NCBI GenBank assembly: GCA_944387095.1
Contig: CALXDP010000010.1
Coordinates: 1 to 64,000, forward strand
From: an uncultured Oscillospiraceae bacterium
GTDB taxonomy: Bacteria > Bacillota > Clostridia > Oscillospirales > Oscillospiraceae
Reading direction: 5' to 3'
DNA length: 64,000 bases
Every line of letters starts with the position of its first letter. The first letter of the stretch is position 1. The notes beneath the pieces were generated by a model. That model made no database searches, was not told where the DNA came from, and saw only the letters and a list, made by a program, of their open reading frames with translations. The position numbers were made by a program, and so were the translations under genes. Positions 32,219 through 40,358 of this stretch are shown here, in pieces.

Positions 32219-33078
32219 ACTCCTAACTCTTCCATGATATGATAGACGGTATCCTTAATGTACCGGCCCGAGGTGACGGGAGCCACCTTGCCCGGCAGGG
32301 ACAGCGCCCAGATCACCCGCACCCCCAGGGCGGCCGCCACCGGCAGGTCTACGCCCCCCGGCCGGGAGGCCAGGTCGATGACCAGCGCTCCCTCCTTCAA
32401 CGCGGCCAGCTCCTCCACACCTAAGATGGGGGCGGGCACAGTGTTTATCACCAAATCGAAGCTGCAAAGCCACTCCCGCAGCCGCTCCAGCCCCTCGGCC
32501 TCCACCCCCGCGCCCTCGGCCATGGCCCGCTGGGCGTAGCTGCGGGCTGCCACCCAGACGCGGGCCCCCAGGGCCCGCAGCCGGGGAGCCAGCGCCCGGC
32601 CCAGGCGGCCAAACCCCACCACCAGTACCCGTGCGTCGTGGAGGGTAACAGGCAGTTCCTCCAGGGCGATCTGGATGGCCCCCTCCGCCGTGGGAATGGC
32701 GTTGAGCACCGCCAATTCCTCCCGGGCGAAATAGTCCCGCAAAATCAGCCTATGTCCCTCCGCCAGCTCCTTCAGGCCGGTCCCGGCCATTCCCGCGCAC
32801 AAAAGCTGCCCGGGCCGCATGGCCTCCAGAATCTCCCCCAGTTCGTAAGTCCCGGCGGACAGCGGCGTGTTCAGCCGCCCCTCCCCGTCCACGGCGGGCA
32901 GGGGCAGAATGACGCAGTCGGCCAGTCCTATCCCTTCCAATGTCTTTTCACAGGCCAATCCCTCCCCCTGCTCCAGGGCAAAGGTATGTACCCCATGTCC
33001 ATCGTCGGCCAGCAGCCCCGCCAGCGCCGCCTGACGGGGATCCCCTCCGATAACCCAGAAATTTTTTGTCCGCAGCAT
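32215..33078 (-). CDS. dpaA: Dipicolinate synthase subunit A (SpoVFA)
   Basis: A 287-residue DpaA: MLRTKNFWVIGGDPRQAALA at the start is the family's N-terminal nucleotide-fold, and VLVVGFGRLGRALAPRLRAL near residues 147-166 is the NAD(P)-binding loop. ATG 33078 follows AGGGAGG. Dipicolinate is spore-specific, so expression should be under mother-cell sigma factors; AATACACT at 33137-33130 resembles their -10 element, about 50 bases before the start. Confirms an endospore former. Confidence 0.93.
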   Translation of the reverse strand: MLRTKNFWVIGGDPRQAALAGLLADDGHGVHTFALEQGEGLACEKTLEGIGLADCVILPLPAVDGEGRLNTPLSAGTYELGEILEAMRPGQLLCAGMAGTGLKELAEGHRLILRDYFAREELAVLNAIPTAEGAIQIALEELPVTLHDARVLVVGFGRLGRALAPRLRALGARVWVAARSYAQRAMAEGAGVEAEGLERLREWLCSFDLVINTVPAPILGVEELAALKEGALVIDLASRPGGVDLPVAAALGVRVIWALSLPGKVAPVTSGRYIKDTVYHIMEELGV

Positions 33079-33269
33079 AAAAACCTCCCTGTCAGACGGT
33101 GGAATGGACCCCATCCGGGCCCTCAAGCCAGTGTATTCCCTCCTGGAAAAAAAGTTCCCCCCTGCCTTGCCCGGCCGATCTGCCAGGGGCGGGCGTTCTG
33201 GGCAAAGCCGCCCCCCCTGCTTCTGGGCGGCACCACTTCGTCCGCCAGATCCGCGCCCCCCTTACTGTT

Positions 33270-33316
33270 AAAAGGCGCAGGCCGCCGCGGAAATCCGCGG
33301 CGGCCTGCGCCTTTTT
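33270..33316. terminator. Perfect 22-bp hairpin between divergent dpaA and pncB
   Basis: Arms 33270-33291 and 33294-33315 are completely complementary around AA, with T-runs on both strands. It is upstream of both flanking genes, so it terminates no annotated transcript; it ends three bases before the pncB -35 box and may block transcription arriving from outside. Confidence 0.75.
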
Positions 33317-33318
33317 GC

Positions 33319-33347
33319 TTGCTTTTCCTTCCAAGTCAGCATATAAT
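33319..33347 (+). promoter_or_regulatory. Promoter of pncB-pfs-luxS
   Basis: TTGCTT (33319-33324), 17-base spacer, TATAAT (33342-33347), 30 bases before the GTG start. Confidence 0.65.
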
Positions 33348-33377
33348 ATGCCTTAATATTGTAAAGGGGGCATCCCT

Positions 33378-34808
33378 GTGAAACACGACGTAAACTACAC
33401 CATGCTGGCCGACTTCTATGAGCTGACCATGGGGAACGGCTACTTTCAGACCGGGCTGAAGGATCGGATCTGCTACTTTGACGTATTCTTCCGCAACGTC
33501 CCCGACGGGGGCGGCTTCGCCATCGCCGCGGGACTGGAACAGGTCATTGCATACATTGAAACGCTGCGCTTTGACCCCGAGGACGTAGACTTTCTGCGCA
33601 CCAAGGGGCTGTTCAGCGAGGAGTTTTTGCAGTTCCTGCTGGACTTCCGATTCACCGGGGACATCTGGGCGGTGCCCGAGGGCACCCCCATCTTCCCCCG
33701 GGAGCCCATCCTCACCGTCCGGGCCCCCGCCATCCAGGCCCAGTTCATCGAGACCTACCTGCTGTTGGCCTTGAACCACCAGTCGCTGATTGCCACCAAA
33801 TCCAACCGCATCGTCCGGGCCGCGGAGGGCCGGTCGGTGTCCGAGTTCGGCTCCCGCCGGGCCCAGGGGGCGGACGGGGCCCTTCTGGGGGCCCGGGCCA
33901 GCTATATCGCCGGGTGCTCCGGCACCGCCTGCGCCATGGCCGACCAGATGTTCCACACCCCCGCCACCGGAACCATGGCCCACTCCTGGGTGCAGATGTT
34001 CCCCGACGAGTACACCGCCTTCAAAACCTACTGTCAGGTGTATCCCAACTCCCCCACTCTGCTGGTGGACACCTACAGCGTGCTCCACTCCGGTGTGCCC
34101 AACGTGATCCGGGTATTTCGGGAACTGGGCATTTCCAAAGGGGCTATCCGCATTGACTCGGGGGATCTGGCCTACCTGTCCCGGAAGGCCCGGAAGCTGC
34201 TGGATGACGCGGGTCTGACCGGGGTGAAAATCATCGCCTCCAACTCCCTGGACGAGTATCTCATCCGGGACCTGATCACCCAAGGGGCCCGGATCGATGG
34301 CTTTGGCGTGGGGGAGCGGCTGATCACCTCCAAGAGCGAGCCTGTGTTCGGCGGGGTCTATAAGCTGGCCGCCATTGAGGACGGGGACGGACAAATCATC
34401 CCCAAGATCAAGATCAGCGAAAATCCCGCCAAAGTGACCATCCCCCATTTTAAAAAGGTCTACCGCTTGTTTGAGAACGCCACCGGCAAAGCCATGGCCG
34501 ACTATGTGTGCCTGTTTGAGGAACAGCCTGATTTTACCCAGCCCTTGGAGCTGTTTGATCCGGAGGCCACCTGGAAACGCAAGACGGTAAGCGACTTCAC
34601 CGCCGTTCCCCTGCTGGTGCCCATTTTCCAGAAGGGACGGCTGGTGTACCAAAAGCCGTCCATCGACGACATCCGGGCCTACTGCGTGCGCCAGGTGGAC
34701 ACCCTCTGGGACGAGGTCAAGCGGTTTGAAAACCCCCACAACTACTACGTGGACCTGTCCCAGAAGCTGTGGGATGTGCGCGCCCAGCTGCTGGCCCCCC
34801 GCCGCTGA
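33378..34808 (+). CDS. pncB: Nicotinate phosphoribosyltransferase
   Basis: A 476-residue enzyme converting nicotinate and PRPP to nicotinate mononucleotide (NAD salvage). It begins VKHDVNYTMLADFYELTMGN with the TDxY-like substrate region; SEFGSRRAQGADGALLGARA near residues 154-173 and RIDSGDLAYLSRKARKLLDD near 255-274 hold the PRPP/ribose-binding and catalytic segments, and GFGVGERLITSKSEP near 310 the phosphate loop. The start is GTG at 33378 with AAAGGGGG upstream. First of three genes with pfs and luxS close behind. Confidence 0.95.
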   Translation: MKHDVNYTMLADFYELTMGNGYFQTGLKDRICYFDVFFRNVPDGGGFAIAAGLEQVIAYIETLRFDPEDVDFLRTKGLFSEEFLQFLLDFRFTGDIWAVPEGTPIFPREPILTVRAPAIQAQFIETYLLLALNHQSLIATKSNRIVRAAEGRSVSEFGSRRAQGADGALLGARASYIAGCSGTACAMADQMFHTPATGTMAHSWVQMFPDEYTAFKTYCQVYPNSPTLLVDTYSVLHSGVPNVIRVFRELGISKGAIRIDSGDLAYLSRKARKLLDDAGLTGVKIIASNSLDEYLIRDLITQGARIDGFGVGERLITSKSEPVFGGVYKLAAIEDGDGQIIPKIKISENPAKVTIPHFKKVYRLFENATGKAMADYVCLFEEQPDFTQPLELFDPEATWKRKTVSDFTAVPLLVPIFQKGRLVYQKPSIDDIRAYCVRQVDTLWDEVKRFENPHNYYVDLSQKLWDVRAQLLAPRR

Positions 34809-34815
34809 TGCGCCC

Positions 34816-35475
34816 ATGAGAGCTTTACTCTTCGCCATGCATAAGGAGGTTGCGCCCCCCTTTACCGGCGGCCGGCCGGTGGAAAACCGGGCGGGGCTCA
34901 CCCTGCGCCGGGTCAGGGAAGATCTGCTGGTGTGCATCTCCGGGGTGGGCAAGGTGAACGCCGCCCTGGCCGCCCAACTGCTCATCGACCAGTTTCAGGT
35001 TCAGGCGCTGTGGAATGCCGGGGTGGCCGGCTGCTTTCAGCCCCTACCGGTGGGCACGCTGATCTCCGCCACCGCCTGCGTGCAGCATGATCTGGATATA
35101 TTTGGCGATCCTCCAGGGCAGGTTCCCGTCTTGGATCAGGTCTTCCTGCCCTGTGCCGCCCCGGAAGAGGCCGCCGCCCGGCTGGAGGTGGCAGGCCTGC
35201 CCTGCGCCACCGGCGTGGTGGCCACCGGGGACTGGTTCGGCCGGGATTTCCAGCGGGCGCGGCACATCCGGGAGCAGTTTGGCGCCCTGGTGTGCGACAT
35301 GGAGGCGGGGGCCGCCGCCCAGGTATGTCTGCGCAGCCAGGTTCCCTTTCACTGCCTGAAGGTGGTGTCCGACCACTTGGATCACCCCACCCAGTACGAT
35401 CAATACCAAAACAATCTTCCGGCCGCGGTGGCAGGGCTGAACCGGGCGCTGGAAGTTCTCTTGCGGGAGGTATAA
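34816..35475 (+). CDS. 5'-methylthioadenosine/S-adenosylhomocysteine nucleosidase
   Basis: A 219-residue MTAN (Pfs) enzyme: MRALLFAMHKEV is the family start; ISGVGKVNAALAAQLLID the nucleoside-binding loop; ATGDWFGRD and VCDMEAGAAAQVC (catalytic Met-Glu) are near residues 136-170; VVSDHLD supplies the catalytic Asp. It cleaves adenine from SAH and MTA, giving S-ribosylhomocysteine for LuxS encoded next. The start at 34816 lies 7 bases after pncB; the earlier in-frame start inside pncB is rejected. Shorter than the E. coli enzyme (232) but with all key residues. Confidence 0.9.
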   Translation: MRALLFAMHKEVAPPFTGGRPVENRAGLTLRRVREDLLVCISGVGKVNAALAAQLLIDQFQVQALWNAGVAGCFQPLPVGTLISATACVQHDLDIFGDPPGQVPVLDQVFLPCAAPEEAAARLEVAGLPCATGVVATGDWFGRDFQRARHIREQFGALVCDMEAGAAAQVCLRSQVPFHCLKVVSDHLDHPTQYDQYQNNLPAAVAGLNRALEVLLREV

Positions 35476-35478
35476 TGC

Positions 35479-35937
35479 ATGGATCCCATTGCCAGTTTTC
35501 AGGTGGATCACCGCACCCTGCGCCCTGGGCTGTACCTGTCCCGGCGGGACGGCAGCGTGATCACCTTTGACCTTCGCTTCAAGGCCCCCAACACGGGAGA
35601 TCTGCTCTCCAACGCCCAGATGCACTCGGTGGAGCATATCGTCGCCACTCTGCTGCGCAACAGTCCTCAGAAGGACGCAGTGGTCTACTTCGGCCCCATG
35701 GGCTGTCAGACCGGGTTCTATTTCCTGTTTGACGGGGACAAGCTGTCTCTGGCGCAGGCCGTGGCGCTTTTGCAGGACATTTTTTCCGCCGGTGCCGACT
35801 GGCAGGGGGAGATGCCCGGAAAGAGCGCGGCCGAGTGCGGCAACTACCGCAACCTCAGCATGGCGCTGGCCCGGGAGCAGTGCGGCCAGTACGCCCGGCT
35901 GATCCGAGGCTGGAGTGTGGAGCAGCTGTCCTATTGA
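35479..35937 (+). CDS. luxS: S-ribosylhomocysteine lyase (AI-2 synthase)
   Basis: A 152-residue LuxS. The metal ligands are in HSVEHIVATLLR (H-x3-E-H) and the catalytic Cys in GPMGCQTGFYF near residue 76. It splits S-ribosylhomocysteine to homocysteine and DPD, the precursor of autoinducer-2. It starts three bases after pfs, so the two steps of SAH detoxification are made together. Confidence 0.95.
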   Translation: MDPIASFQVDHRTLRPGLYLSRRDGSVITFDLRFKAPNTGDLLSNAQMHSVEHIVATLLRNSPQKDAVVYFGPMGCQTGFYFLFDGDKLSLAQAVALLQDIFSAGADWQGEMPGKSAAECGNYRNLSMALAREQCGQYARLIRGWSVEQLSY

Positions 35938-35960
35938 GCCGTTTTTTCCGCTAAGGAAAG

Positions 35961-36009
35961 CCATGAACGGCTGCTTTCTGTCTGGCAGCCGTTCATGGTC
36001 TCTTTTTCC
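35961..36009 (+). terminator. Terminator of the pncB-pfs-luxS operon
   Basis: Perfect 14-bp stem (35961-35974 and 35985-35998) with a ten-base loop followed by TCTCTTTTTCC. It also lies before the convergent spo0A stop. Confidence 0.85.
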
Positions 36010-36031
36010 TTTTTGCGCTATGGCGCAGAGC

Positions 36032-36793
36032 TCAGCCCGCCTTCTTGCTGCGCTCCAGGGAGATGCGGTCGGCAATCATGGCGATGAACTCGCTGTTGGT
36101 TGGCTTGCCTTTCGCGTTGGAGACGGTGTAGCCAAAATACTTTTGCAGTGTCTCCAGGTCCCCTCGGTCCCAGGCCACCTCAATGGCGTGGCGAATCGCC
36201 CGCTCCACCCGGCTGGCGGTGGTGCCGTATTTCTTGGCTACCGCCGGGTACAATACCTTGGTCACGGCATTGATTACATCCATGTCCGCCACCGCCAGTC
36301 CAATGGCCTCCCGGAGGTACTGGTAGCCTTTGATGTGGGCAGGTACGCCGATGTCGTGGATGATGGCCGTCACCCGGCGCTCCAGCTCCCGGTCATCCCC
36401 GTCCCCAGAATGATCCTGGACAGCCTGACCATGGGCCAGCTGCCGCACCCGCTCGGCCACCGCGGACAGCCGGCAGGGCTTGAGCATGCAGTAGTCACCA
36501 CCCCGGGCGGCCACCTCCTCGGCCAGGGAAGGGGTCGCAAAGGCGGAGAGCACCAGCACCCGGGGCCGCTCTTTACCCAAACGCTCCAATACCTCCAGGC
36601 CGTCCACTCCGGTGAGCAGCAGATCCATCACCAACACATCCGGCCGGAGCTGTTGGACCAGACGCAGCAGCTGCTCTCCGTCCCCGGTCTGTCCCACCAT
36701 TGTCAAATCCGATTCCCCGTCCACCATATCTTGAAACATCCCGCGAAACTCCTCGGATGCGTCTGCCAGCACAACCTTGATTTGCTCGTCCAT
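36032..36793 (-). CDS. spo0A: Sporulation master regulator Spo0A
   Basis: A 253-residue response regulator. Receiver: D11 in VVLADASE, phospho-acceptor D57 in DVLVMDLLL, conserved Lys in YCMLKPC near residue 105. After a linker, the Spo0A C-terminal DNA-binding domain ([57 protein letters not shown]). The start at 36793 is preferred to the ATG two codons earlier because AAAGGG is at better distance. A promoter and 0A box upstream support autoregulation. Downstream of spoIVB in the conserved order. Confidence 0.97.
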   Translation of the reverse strand: MDEQIKVVLADASEEFRGMFQDMVDGESDLTMVGQTGDGEQLLRLVQQLRPDVLVMDLLLTGVDGLEVLERLGKERPRVLVLSAFATPSLAEEVAARGGDYCMLKPCRLSAVAERVRQLAHGQAVQDHSGDGDDRELERRVTAIIHDIGVPAHIKGYQYLREAIGLAVADMDVINAVTKVLYPAVAKKYGTTASRVERAIRHAIEVAWDRGDLETLQKYFGYTVSNAKGKPTNSEFIAMIADRISLERSKKAG

Positions 36794-36852
36794 TACCATA
36801 ACCCTTTCCGGTCATCGACCTGTGATATTTTCCAGTTTTTTACTGTATTTCT

Positions 36853-36881
36853 AAAATACCACAAGATGTTCCACCTGACAA
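36853..36881 (-). promoter_or_regulatory. Sigma-A-like promoter of spo0A
   Basis: Minus-strand TTGTCA (36881-36876) and TATTTT (36858-36853) with a 17-base spacer, about 60 bases before the start codon. Confidence 0.55.
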
Positions 36882-36911
36882 GGTCATTTTACCAATTTCT
36901 AGTAATTATTT

Positions 36912-36918
36912 TTCGACA
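36912..36918 (-). promoter_or_regulatory. 0A box (Spo0A binding site)
   Basis: Minus-strand TGTCGAA, the core of the Spo0A recognition sequence, 31 bases upstream of the spo0A -35 box; a related TGTCGGAA lies next to it on the other strand (36923-36930). Fits autoactivation of spo0A. Confidence 0.6.
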
Positions 36919-36958
36919 CCCCTGTCGGAAAATGGCCTCTACTGGGCCATCGTGCCAC

Positions 36959-37975
36959 TTACAGCGCCCCGCATTCTTGGAGCATCCGCCCGGCATAGAT
37001 GCCGTAGCCACTGGTGGGGTCGTCCACCATGACATGGGTCACCGCCCCCACCAATTTTCCATCTTGCAGGATGGGGCTTCCACTCATCCCCTGGACAATG
37101 CCGCCGGTGGCTTCCAGCAGCCGCTGGTCTGTCACCTGGATGAGAAAGTCCCGGCAGTCGCTCTCACTCTCGGGGTAGACTTTGACAATCTGGATGGAGT
37201 ACTCCTCCACCGCGTCACCGGAGATGTTGCTCAAAATGGTGGCCGCGCCCGCCTTCACCTCGTTGCGGGGGGCCACCTCCACCTCCTGCCCGGTCCATGG
37301 GCTGCCGCCGGACAGAGTTCCAAACACTCCGTTGTCGGTGTTCACCGCCAGCTGGCCCAGGGTGACGGAGGTGTCAAAGATCCCCTTGAGCTGCCCCGGC
37401 GTTCCCGCCTTGCCCGGCTCCACGCCGCTGACACTGGCCGGCAGGATGGAGCCGCTCTCCAGAGGCATGAGCAGGGCGGTATCCACGTCGCTGATGCCGT
37501 GGCCCAGCGCGCCAAAGGCTCCGGTGTCAGGGCAGTAGAAGGTCACGGTGCCGATACCCGCCATGGAGTCCCGGATCCAGGCCCCCAGCTTATAGGCCCC
37601 ATCAGAGGCACACAGCGCCGCCTGGGCGGTCAGCTGCACCTGTTTGTCGTCCCGGATCGCCCGGATGCGCATAGACTGCCCTTCCAGCTGCTGGAGCAGG
37701 GCGGACACTTCTTCAATGGTATCCACCTCGGTGGAGTTGATGTGGGTGATCACATCTCCTTCCTTCAGCCCGCAGTCCTTGGCCGGGTTGACCAGGCCGT
37801 TTTGGGTGTCGATCTCCGAAGTGCCCACCACCACAACGCCATCGGAGAACAGCTTGATACCCACGGCACGGCCCACTGGCACCACGGTAAGCGCGTCGGC
37901 TCGGGCCGTTAGCGGCCACAGGAGCATCAGCCCCAGAAGTCCCAGCAGAACCACCCGGAGCAGCGCCATGCCCAT
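36959..37975 (-). CDS. spoIVB: SpoIVB peptidase
   Basis: A 338-residue secreted serine peptidase (S55). A membrane/signal helix (ALLRVVLLGLLGLMLLWPL) is followed by a PDZ domain (GLVNPAKDCGLKEGDVITHI near residues 60-85) and the peptidase domain with the His in GALGHGISD and the catalytic Ser in VQGMSGSPIL. In the intermembrane space it triggers the SpoIVFA/SpoIVFB complex that processes pro-sigma-K. ATG 37975 has AAGGA upstream; a TTG eight codons earlier (37999) is an alternative. Note that its pathway target, sigK, is broken at 16.2 kb. Confidence 0.95.
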   Translation of the reverse strand: MGMALLRVVLLGLLGLMLLWPLTARADALTVVPVGRAVGIKLFSDGVVVVGTSEIDTQNGLVNPAKDCGLKEGDVITHINSTEVDTIEEVSALLQQLEGQSMRIRAIRDDKQVQLTAQAALCASDGAYKLGAWIRDSMAGIGTVTFYCPDTGAFGALGHGISDVDTALLMPLESGSILPASVSGVEPGKAGTPGQLKGIFDTSVTLGQLAVNTDNGVFGTLSGGSPWTGQEVEVAPRNEVKAGAATILSNISGDAVEEYSIQIVKVYPESESDCRDFLIQVTDQRLLEATGGIVQGMSGSPILQDGKLVGAVTHVMVDDPTSGYGIYAGRMLQECGAL

Positions 37976-38309
37976 CCAGGTCCTTGTCTCGTCGTTCAAT
38001 CACAATCACCGCCTTTCCCAAAAAATCGCGGGACTTGCCCCGCATGGTTAATATGCCGGGGAAGCGGCTCTTCCACCGTGGCAAAGTCAGGGGCAGCTGG
38101 CAAGGGGAGATTTCCAGCGCACCCGCTTTCGCGTCGTTGGAGTTTTATGCTGGGAAAGATATGGTTTCCATCCTATTTTTTCTTCTTTCCATTTGAGAAC
38201 GTCCGCCCGGTATGCATAGCCTGCCCAATCCGCCGCATAAACTGATCCTGTAAACAGGATGCAATGTTTCCCGGCGGCCAGCGGCCGCTTCATTTTCGGA
38301 GGTGGCGCT
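37976..38309. other. Intergenic region between spoIVB and the next gene
   Basis: No gene supported. It should contain the forespore promoter of spoIVB; a CATATTA sequence on the minus strand (38055-38049) resembles a sigma-G -10 but has no matching -35. A short dyad ATCCTG/CAGGAT (near 38244-38260) precedes the plus-strand gene. Confidence 0.4.
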
Positions 38310-38831
38310 GTGAAAAAAATTTCATGGAACTTGTGGATCACGTTTTTTGCCGCCCTCGCCCTGGGGGTGCTGCTTCATTTTCTGTACCAGTGGTTCCCCA
38401 ATCCCCTCACCGCCCTGCTCTCTCCGGTGCGGGAAAGCCTGTGGGAGCATGAGAAAATTCTGTTTTACCCCCTGTTGGCCGCCGCCCTGTTGCTCACCCG
38501 GGGCCAGCCCGCCCTGCGGACCGCCCGGCTGCTGGCCATGCTGCTGGTATGCGCCCTCATGCTGGCCGTTGGCTGGGTGTACCACATCGTCCTGCGGGGG
38601 GAGGCCATGACCTTTGACCTAGCCCTCTACGGCTTTCTCATGGCCCTGGCCTTCCTGCTGCCCCGGCTGCTGTGGCCGCTAGGGGAGCGGGCCTGGATGC
38701 GGCGGGCAGTCAGCTTGCTCACCGCGCTGCTGTGGGTGCTCCTGGTGTGGTTCACCTTCTTCCCCCCGGATCACCCTCTGTTCGCGGATCTGCATGGCGC
38801 GGTACGTACATTTTTTACCATTCCAGTGTAA
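38310..38831 (+). CDS. Small polytopic membrane protein (DUF6512-like)
   Basis: A 173-residue membrane protein with about five helices (KKISWNLWITFFAALALGVL; FYPLLAAALLLTRG; LLAMLLVCALMLAVGWVYHI; YGFLMALAFLLPRLL; LLTALLWVLLVWFTFFPP) and a conserved-looking ESLWEHEKILFYP loop near residue 42. It starts with GTG 38310, 5 bases after GGAGGTGG; an upstream ATG lacks support. Similar small proteins are common and uncharacterised in clostridia. It stands alone. Confidence 0.7.
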   Translation: MKKISWNLWITFFAALALGVLLHFLYQWFPNPLTALLSPVRESLWEHEKILFYPLLAAALLLTRGQPALRTARLLAMLLVCALMLAVGWVYHIVLRGEAMTFDLALYGFLMALAFLLPRLLWPLGERAWMRRAVSLLTALLWVLLVWFTFFPPDHPLFADLHGAVRTFFTIPV

Positions 38832-38842
38832 AAAGACAGGAG

Positions 38843-38879
38843 ACACGGGCCGCCCGGCAAACAGCCGGGCGGCCCGTGT
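38843..38879. terminator. Bidirectional terminator, perfect 16-bp stem
   Basis: ACACGGGCCGCCCGGC (38843-38858) and its complement 38864-38879, five-base loop, between two convergent stop codons (38831 and 38887). Confidence 0.75.
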
Positions 38880-38886
38880 TCAGCTT

Positions 38887-39771
38887 TTACGGCAATACCC
38901 CTGTCAGGTCAAAGGCGGGGATGAAGCCCTCCCCCGCCGAGGACTGCTCCTGGACGTATCCGGGCAGACCCAGGTTTTCCATGTACGCCCGGGCGGCGCG
39001 CAGCTCGGAAGGACGCAGGGTGCGGCTGAGCTCGGGGCAGTTCTTCAGCTCCCCCACGGGGGTGTACTGGGCCATGAGGGAGAACAGTACCGTCCCCCGG
39101 GAAAAGGTCTCCGACACCCAATCCATCACCCGCTTGGCCTCCGACACCTGCCCGGGGAGGATGAGGTGGCGGATGATCACCCCGCTCTTCAAAAGCCCAC
39201 CCTCCAGGCGTACCGGCCCCCGCTGGCGGACCATCTCCGTGATGGCGGCCATGGCCGCCCGGGGGTAGTCCGCCGCTCCGGAGTACCGCTTTGCCAGCTC
39301 CGGGGTCACATATTTCAGGTCGGGCAGATACACATCCACCTTGCCCTCCAGGGCCCGAAGGGTTTCCACCCGCTCATACCCTCCGCTGTTCCACACCACC
39401 GGCAGGCCGCCGGGGGTTGGCCTGCCCAGCACCCGAGCCAGGATGTGGCTGTACTGGGTGGGGGTGACCAGCTCGATGTTGTGGGCCCCCTGGTCCGCCA
39501 GGCGCTGGAAAATATCCAGCAGACCGTCCTCGCTCACCGGTTCGCCGAAGTTCCCGTGGCTGATGGGGCCGTTCTGGCAGAACACACAGCCCAGAGTACA
39601 CCCGGAGAAAAACACGGTGCCCGCCCCCCGGGTTCCCGAAATGCAGGGCTCCTCCCAGTGGTGCAGGGCCGCCCGGGCAATCCGCAGGCCCTCGGGCAGG
39701 CGGCACCAGCCCGCCGCCCCAACCTCATCCCGCAACGCCCTGCATTTTCTGGGACAGAGCGCGCAGATCAT
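38887..39771 (-). CDS. Radical SAM protein (PflA-like, COG1313)
   Basis: A 294-residue radical SAM enzyme. N-terminal cysteines MICALCPRKC and GWCRLPEG precede the [4Fe-4S]-SAM motif SGCTLGCVFCQN (C-x3-C-x2-C) near residues 54-65. The rest shows the barrel segments NIELVTPTQYSHIL, VVWNSGGYERVETL and YLPDLKYVTP. COG1313 members resemble pyruvate-formate-lyase activases, but their targets are unknown. Its ATG overlaps the tdk stop (ATGA), an arrangement that couples it to thymidine kinase and perhaps to mutY. Confidence 0.88.
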   Translation of the reverse strand: MICALCPRKCRALRDEVGAAGWCRLPEGLRIARAALHHWEEPCISGTRGAGTVFFSGCTLGCVFCQNGPISHGNFGEPVSEDGLLDIFQRLADQGAHNIELVTPTQYSHILARVLGRPTPGGLPVVWNSGGYERVETLRALEGKVDVYLPDLKYVTPELAKRYSGAADYPRAAMAAITEMVRQRGPVRLEGGLLKSGVIIRHLILPGQVSEAKRVMDWVSETFSRGTVLFSLMAQYTPVGELKNCPELSRTLRPSELRAARAYMENLGLPGYVQEQSSAGEGFIPAFDLTGVLP

Positions 39772-40355
39772 GCCTTCCGCTCCGGCCCGTCCGGCCCCAG
39801 GTCCCCCGCCTTCCAGTGCTTCCGGCACAGGCCGATGTAACAGTCGTTGGCCCCCAGCACCACCTGAGCGCCCTCCTTAAGCACCACGCCGTGCTCGTCG
39901 AACCGGGCGTTGCAGGTGGCCTTCTTGCCGCACCAGCAGATGGTCTTGACCTCCTCGATCACATCCGCCCAGGCCAACAGCGCCTCTGATCCGGGGAACA
40001 GATCCCCCTTAAAGTCCGCCCGCAGGCCGTAGCAGATGACGGGCACGTTCATACCGTCCACAATATCCGTCAGGTACTTCACCTGCTCCCGCGTAAGGAA
40101 CTGGGCCTCGTCCACGATGACGCACTGATAGGAGCAGATCTCCTCCCGGCTCATCTGCTCCAATTCCTCAAACCACACACAGGGGTAGCGCAGGCCGATG
40201 CGGGAATTGACAATCTGCTCCCCCTCCCGCTGGTCCAGCATGGGCTTGACCATCAGGGCCCGCTGGCCCCGCTCCTCGTAATTATAGCGCACCATCAGGG
40301 CGTTGGCCGACTTGCTGGAGCCCATCACCCCGTAACGAAAATACAACTTTGCCAT
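39768..40355 (-). CDS. tdk: Thymidine kinase
   Basis: A 195-residue type II thymidine kinase: P-loop FRYGVMGSSKSANAL (residues 6-20), VIVDEAQFL near 84-92, the zinc-binding pairs CWCGKKATCNARF near 140-152 and the His/Cys near the C-terminus (CYIGLCRKHW). It phosphorylates thymidine for salvage. It lies 3 bases after mutY in a three-gene minus-strand run. Confidence 0.95.
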   Translation of the reverse strand: MAKLYFRYGVMGSSKSANALMVRYNYEERGQRALMVKPMLDQREGEQIVNSRIGLRYPCVWFEELEQMSREEICSYQCVIVDEAQFLTREQVKYLTDIVDGMNVPVICYGLRADFKGDLFPGSEALLAWADVIEEVKTICWCGKKATCNARFDEHGVVLKEGAQVVLGANDCYIGLCRKHWKAGDLGPDGPERKA

Positions 40356-40358
40356 CTC

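Noticed and set aside
38049-38055. CATATTA as a sigma-G -10 for spoIVB
   Set aside because: No matching -35 at 16-18 bases; a chance match of seven bases is easy.
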